Shown here: positions 63,032-64,000 of the stretch, piece after piece
How positions within the stretch are numbered: position 1 is the first letter of the stretch
Layout of the letters: every line of letters starts with the position of its first letter
Assembly: GCA_963695505.1 (NCBI GenBank)
Contig: CAVOGX010000014.1
Coordinates: 806,001 to 870,000 of the forward strand
Length of the DNA stretch: 64,000 nt
Reading direction: 5' to 3'
DNA from: JACSRF01 sp963695505
Lineage (GTDB): Bacteria > Chloroflexota > Anaerolineae > Promineifilales > Promineifilaceae
The notes under the pieces: model-generated
Told to the model about the DNA's origin: nothing
The model's database searches: none
The model's input: the letters and a program-made list of their open reading frames with translations, nothing else
Position numbers and translations under genes: made by a program

Positions 63032-64000
63032 ATGTCAATAATAGCCCGCAACAACCCGATCAAGGCCACAAAAAGTTGGATTGGTCAGGGTATCAATAAG
63101 ATACTCGGCGTTGTCGTTTCGTTTTTTGATCTCTTTTTTGGGGCGATACAGCGCTGGTTTGGCATTCGCAGTATGCCATACATCTTTGCGCTGCCAAACT
63201 TGCTTATTTTTGGCATTTTTATTTTGTTTCCCATGCTGCTCAACTTTTGGTATGCCACGACGGGTGGCATCGAGTTTTTCCCGAGCAGAGCGCACCTGGG
63301 TAGGAACGGCAAATTTTGAGCAGCTTCTAACGTGCGAAAGTTTTCTAGATCCCAATACGTGCAGTGAAGACCTGTTTTGGCGAGCTGTGCAGAACAGTGT
63401 CGGATATGTCGTTGCCCAGGTTTCACTGATGGTGCTGTTCTCGTTGATAACGGCACTTAGTTCTGAATCGCAAAATTATTGGACGTGCCTTCTTCCGCAG
63501 CGTCTTTTTCTACCCTGTTTTGCTGTCCCCCATTGTCGTGGCCCTCATCTGGAAGTGGATTTTGCAGGAAAATGGGGTGATGAATGCGGTCATTACGGCG
63601 TTGGGTTTTGACAAAATACCCTTCATGGTTGACGCGTCGTGGGCCAGATTTTGGGTGGTGATGATCAGCGTCTGGGCGTACATGGGTTTTTATACGCTGA
63701 TTTTGCTGGCCGGATTGCAGGCAATTCCTTCGGATGTGTATGAAGCGGCGGATATTGATGGAGCCAATAATTGGCAGTCGTTTTGGCAAATAACGCTGCC
63801 GCTGCTGATGCCCAATATGCTAGTGGTGCTGGTGCTTTCGCTAATTCGGGCAGTGCAGGTGTTTGACGTGGTGTTTGCCTTTACCGGCGGCGGTCCGGGC
63901 ACGGCAACGCAATATCTGGTGCAGTACATTTACGCCAACGGTTTTTCCAGCCCGGCAAAGCGGTATGGGATTGCCGCGGCGGCGTCTTTGTTGATGGCCG
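63032..64000 (+). CDS. ABC sugar permease (MalF-like), partial, two frameshifts
   Basis: The start is ATG 63032, with GAGGAGG upstream. The reading frame is broken by two single extra bases, near 63286 and 63453, and continues to the window's end. The joined protein shows the N-terminal helix (MPYIFALPNLLIFGIFILFPMLLNFWYATTGG), the periplasmic region (NFEQLLTCESF, DLFWRAVQNSVGYVV) and helices of the MalF-type domain, ending in the EAA loop: AIPSDVYEAADIDGANNWQSFWQITLPLLMPNM (E-A-A-x-x-D-G-A). It is the first permease of a CUT1-type importer; the partner permease and ATPase must lie beyond the window. Together with the double binding protein it imports a sugar. Confidence 0.9.

Overview
The window looks like a fragment of a Chloroflexota genome, most likely Anaerolineae-related. 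The case rests on protein style: proline/threonine-rich lipoprotein linkers, PD40/TolB-type secreted propellers, a DUF5671-like membrane protein, an effector-associated (EAD-like) domain joined to pentapeptide repeats, and a tungsten-maturase-like radical SAM protein. No rRNA, tRNA or CRISPR array was seen. The placement is inference, not a database result.

Layout. 1-6.3 kb: tail of an NTF2-like gene, a large membrane protein, a lipoprotein with a LuxR-type regulator, and a run of small stress-type genes (SDR fragment, PRC-barrel, tail-anchored protein, YozE-like). 6.3-11.1 kb: the glyoxylate bypass, with a RamB/ScfR-type regulator divergent from malate synthase and isocitrate lyase and a 28-bp perfect palindrome at the promoter. 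11.1-20.8 kb: a winged-helix/membrane-protein pair, cyclophilin, TPR protein, YqhQ-like protein, SF1 helicase-like protein, PP2C phosphatase, RNase J, KptA and a nitroreductase. 20.8-27.2 kb: GyrI-like protein, M23 peptidase with a PD40 protein, an ISKra4-like insertion sequence and a PAQR/hemolysin III protein. 27.4-30.1 kb: a 44-residue protein, protoheme farnesyltransferase, glutaredoxin-like protein, SDR. 30.2-33.9 kb: a heterodimeric ABC exporter. 34-40.6 kb: hybrid histidine kinase, EAD/pentapeptide protein, GNAT, C39/LysM protein, small Cys-rich protein, radical SAM protein. 40.6-47.1 kb: an AttEFGH-like ABC operon split by a cassette carrying a PIN toxin-antitoxin pair. 47.4-47.66 kb: a probable structured RNA with an intrinsic terminator. 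48.9-57.2 kb: drug/metabolite transporter, an ATPase-GDPD-lipid kinase operon, two genes of unknown function, thiolase. 57.5-64 kb: a sugar-use operon (ROK regulator, fucose/arabinose-isomerase-like enzyme, double substrate-binding protein, permease).

Two signals cut across the whole window. First, the octamer ACGGCCGT, often extended to GGAAACGGCCGTTTCC, occurs about 80 times by my reading, where one or two would be expected by chance. It lies in genes and between them, like the cyanobacterial HIP1 element but with a different sequence. Second, about 30 single-base insertions against only two or three deletions break otherwise well-conserved genes (aceB, aceA, the helicase, RNase J, FtsX, the binding protein, the permease, the transposase and probably the EAD/pentapeptide gene). 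Their excess and clustering suggest a sequencing or assembly artefact, but three sites are shared by the two diverged halves of the binding protein, which needs an explanation.

Short tandem repeats built on GATTGGA, CAATTGACAATTGT, AGTTGGTT and similar units occur between genes and also inside reading frames, where they add or insert odd peptide segments.
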